NCBI GenBank assembly: GCA_012516015.1
Contig: JAAYXG010000806.1
Location: 1 to 6,382, forward strand
From: Lysobacteraceae bacterium
GTDB lineage: Bacteria > Pseudomonadota > Gammaproteobacteria > Steroidobacterales > Steroidobacteraceae
Direction of reading: 5' to 3'
DNA length: 6,382 nucleotides
Shown: positions 5,605 to 6,382 of the stretch, in pieces
How positions within the stretch are numbered: position 1 is the first letter of the stretch
How the letters are laid out: each line of letters begins with the position of its first letter
Notes under the pieces: model-generated
What the model saw: only the letters and a program-made list of their open reading frames with translations
Told to the model about the DNA's origin: nothing
Database searches by the model: none
Position numbers and translations under genes: made by a program

Positions 5605-5641
5605 GCCCCCACCCTAACCCTCCCCCGCAAGCGGGGGAGGG
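5605..5641. repeat. GC-rich extragenic palindrome
   Basis: Bases 5618-5628 (CCCTCCCCCGC) and 5631-5641 (GCGGGGGAGGG) form a perfect 11-bp stem with a 2-base AA loop. It is preceded by CCCCCACCCTAA, read on the other strand as TTAGGGTGGGGG. This is the form of a very widespread dispersed repeat in proteobacterial intergenic regions. It lies between the two TPR genes and ends 26 bases before the start of the downstream one, so it is in the 5' leader if both are transcribed together. It is more likely to affect message stability than to terminate, since no T-run follows. Confidence 0.8.
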
Positions 5642-5669
5642 AATGTGGCAGCGCCGTCTGACTGACCAA

Positions 5670-5733
5670 CCGCGAACCGCTACCCGCGATCCGCAGTAGA
5701 ACTGACTATCCCCTAATCGCTATCCCCTTCCTC
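5670..5733. repeat. Degenerate heptamer array
   Basis: Successive 7-base units can be read: CCGCGAA, CCGCTAC, CCGCGAT, CCGCAGT (5670-5697), an 8-base break, then CTATCCC, CTAATCG, CTATCCC, CTTCCTC (5706-5733). Alternate units are most alike, giving a 14-base spacing in both blocks. The last unit runs into the stop codon of the upstream TPR gene (5732-5734). The heptamer period matches that of the inverted repeat at 431-515, although the unit sequence differs. Confidence 0.6.
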
Positions 5734-6382
5734 AAAACCTGGACGACGTGAGCTCGATATCCGCGTTTACCCACGCAGTGCGGAAATCCTCATCGATCGC
5801 TTTCGCTTCCTCTGTCTTGCCTTGCGCACGCAGTGCCTGCGCGAGACCGAAGAGTGCCCAGCCGTTCTTGGGATGCTCGCGCAGGTCCTGCCAGTACACG
5901 GTCTCGGCTTCTGCGGGACGGCCTGCTTTCAGCAGCACGGCCGCGAGAGAGTGGCGCACCGGATAGTGCCAATCGTCCGGCTCGGTGTAGGCGAGTGCAT
6001 CCTGCATGCGAACAGCCGTTTCGAGGTGGGTGATCGCCTCCTCGTACTTGCCTTGCTCCGCCGCGAGCTCGCCCGCAAGAGATTCGGCCGCGATGCGCAT
6101 GACCGCATCGGGCAAATTCAGAGACATGGACGCGGGAGTTGCGATCAGCGCCGGATCGGCCGCAATCTTTTTCACCGCTTCGAGCTCCTTGGCGGCGCCC
6201 GCGAAGTCGTGCTTGCGCGTGAGCGCCATGCCGCGGGCGTAGTGGCGCACACCGCGCGTGAAGAGCGACTCGTACTTGAGCGGCGGCAGCTTCAGGATTT
6301 CATCCCAGCGTCCGAAACGCACGAGCGCGAAGTCCTCCACGAGCAGGAATGTTTGCAGGATGGGCACTTCCGCGACCGCCTC
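5732..6382 (-). CDS. C-terminal part of a large TPR protein (5' end outside window)
   Basis: 216 residues are visible and the frame is open to the right edge, so the start and N-terminal part are missing. An in-frame GTG at 6367 is not the real start, as family-like sequence continues upstream of it. The visible part has FALVRFGRWDEILKLPP (18-34), HYARGMALTRKHDFAGAAKEL (47-67), IAAESLAGELAAEQGKYEEAITHLETAV (97-124), DDWHYPVRHSLAAVLLKAGRPAEAETVYWQDL (136-167), NGWALFGLAQALRAQGKTEEA (173-193) and the terminal ADIELTSSRF. These are consecutive TPR-like helical hairpins. The RFGRWDEIL, WHYPVRHSL and terminal SRF segments mark a recognisable family of long proteobacterial TPR proteins of unknown function. 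It lies upstream of the small exported TPR gene with a 140-base gap that holds two repeat elements. Confidence 0.85.
   Translation of the reverse strand, partial: EAVAEVPILQTFLLVEDFALVRFGRWDEILKLPPLKYESLFTRGVRHYARGMALTRKHDFAGAAKELEAVKKIAADPALIATPASMSLNLPDAVMRIAAESLAGELAAEQGKYEEAITHLETAVRMQDALAYTEPDDWHYPVRHSLAAVLLKAGRPAEAETVYWQDLREHPKNGWALFGLAQALRAQGKTEEAKAIDEDFRTAWVNADIELTSSRF

Overview
The window is GC-rich, densely coding DNA from a Gram-negative bacterium. Lipoprotein and Sec signal peptides, an ECF sigma factor, a secretin-type N-domain protein and exported TPR proteins all point to a proteobacterium. The protein families and the intergenic heptamer and palindrome repeats fit the Xanthomonadales/Steroidobacter side of the Gammaproteobacteria best, but the taxon is inferred from general resemblance only. 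No tRNA, rRNA, CRISPR array, transposase or phage gene was seen. No stretch longer than about 145 bases lacks a gene.

Layout. (1) Bases 1-1439, minus strand: an exported lipoprotein resembling SAM-dependent methyltransferases (its 3' part is cut by the window edge), preceded in transcription order by an exported alpha/beta-hydrolase. The two are separated by an inverted repeat built of heptamers. (2) Bases 1440-1582: a divergent promoter region. (3) Bases 1583-4832, plus strand: a four-gene run. It encodes an ECF sigma factor, a single-pass membrane protein with a very short cytoplasmic tail and a PstS-like periplasmic domain, a small exported protein made only of secretin N0/N1-like domains, and a CxxCxxCC (YkgJ-type) cysteine-cluster protein. 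(4) Bases 4846-4901: a double palindrome between convergent genes that probably terminates transcription. (5) Bases 4905-6382, minus strand: two TPR proteins, one small and exported and one cut by the right edge, separated by a GC-rich palindrome and a second heptamer array.

The central cluster is the notable part. A sigma factor, a membrane protein placed and shaped like its anti-sigma factor, and a small periplasmic protein with a secretin/STN-type domain but no outer-membrane barrel resemble the logic of cell-surface signalling. The closest known parallel is the Pseudomonas VreA-VreI-VreR arrangement, which is linked to phosphate starvation. Here the anti-sigma-like protein has a phosphate-binding-protein fold as its outer domain. 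That domain keeps the conserved cysteines and C-terminal motifs of PstS-like proteins, but the three glycine/serine-rich loops that normally hold phosphate appear to be replaced. My working model is a trans-envelope sensor in which a degenerate PstS domain and a secretin-like adaptor control release of the sigma factor. The domain assignments come from reading the sequence; the sensing model is inference.
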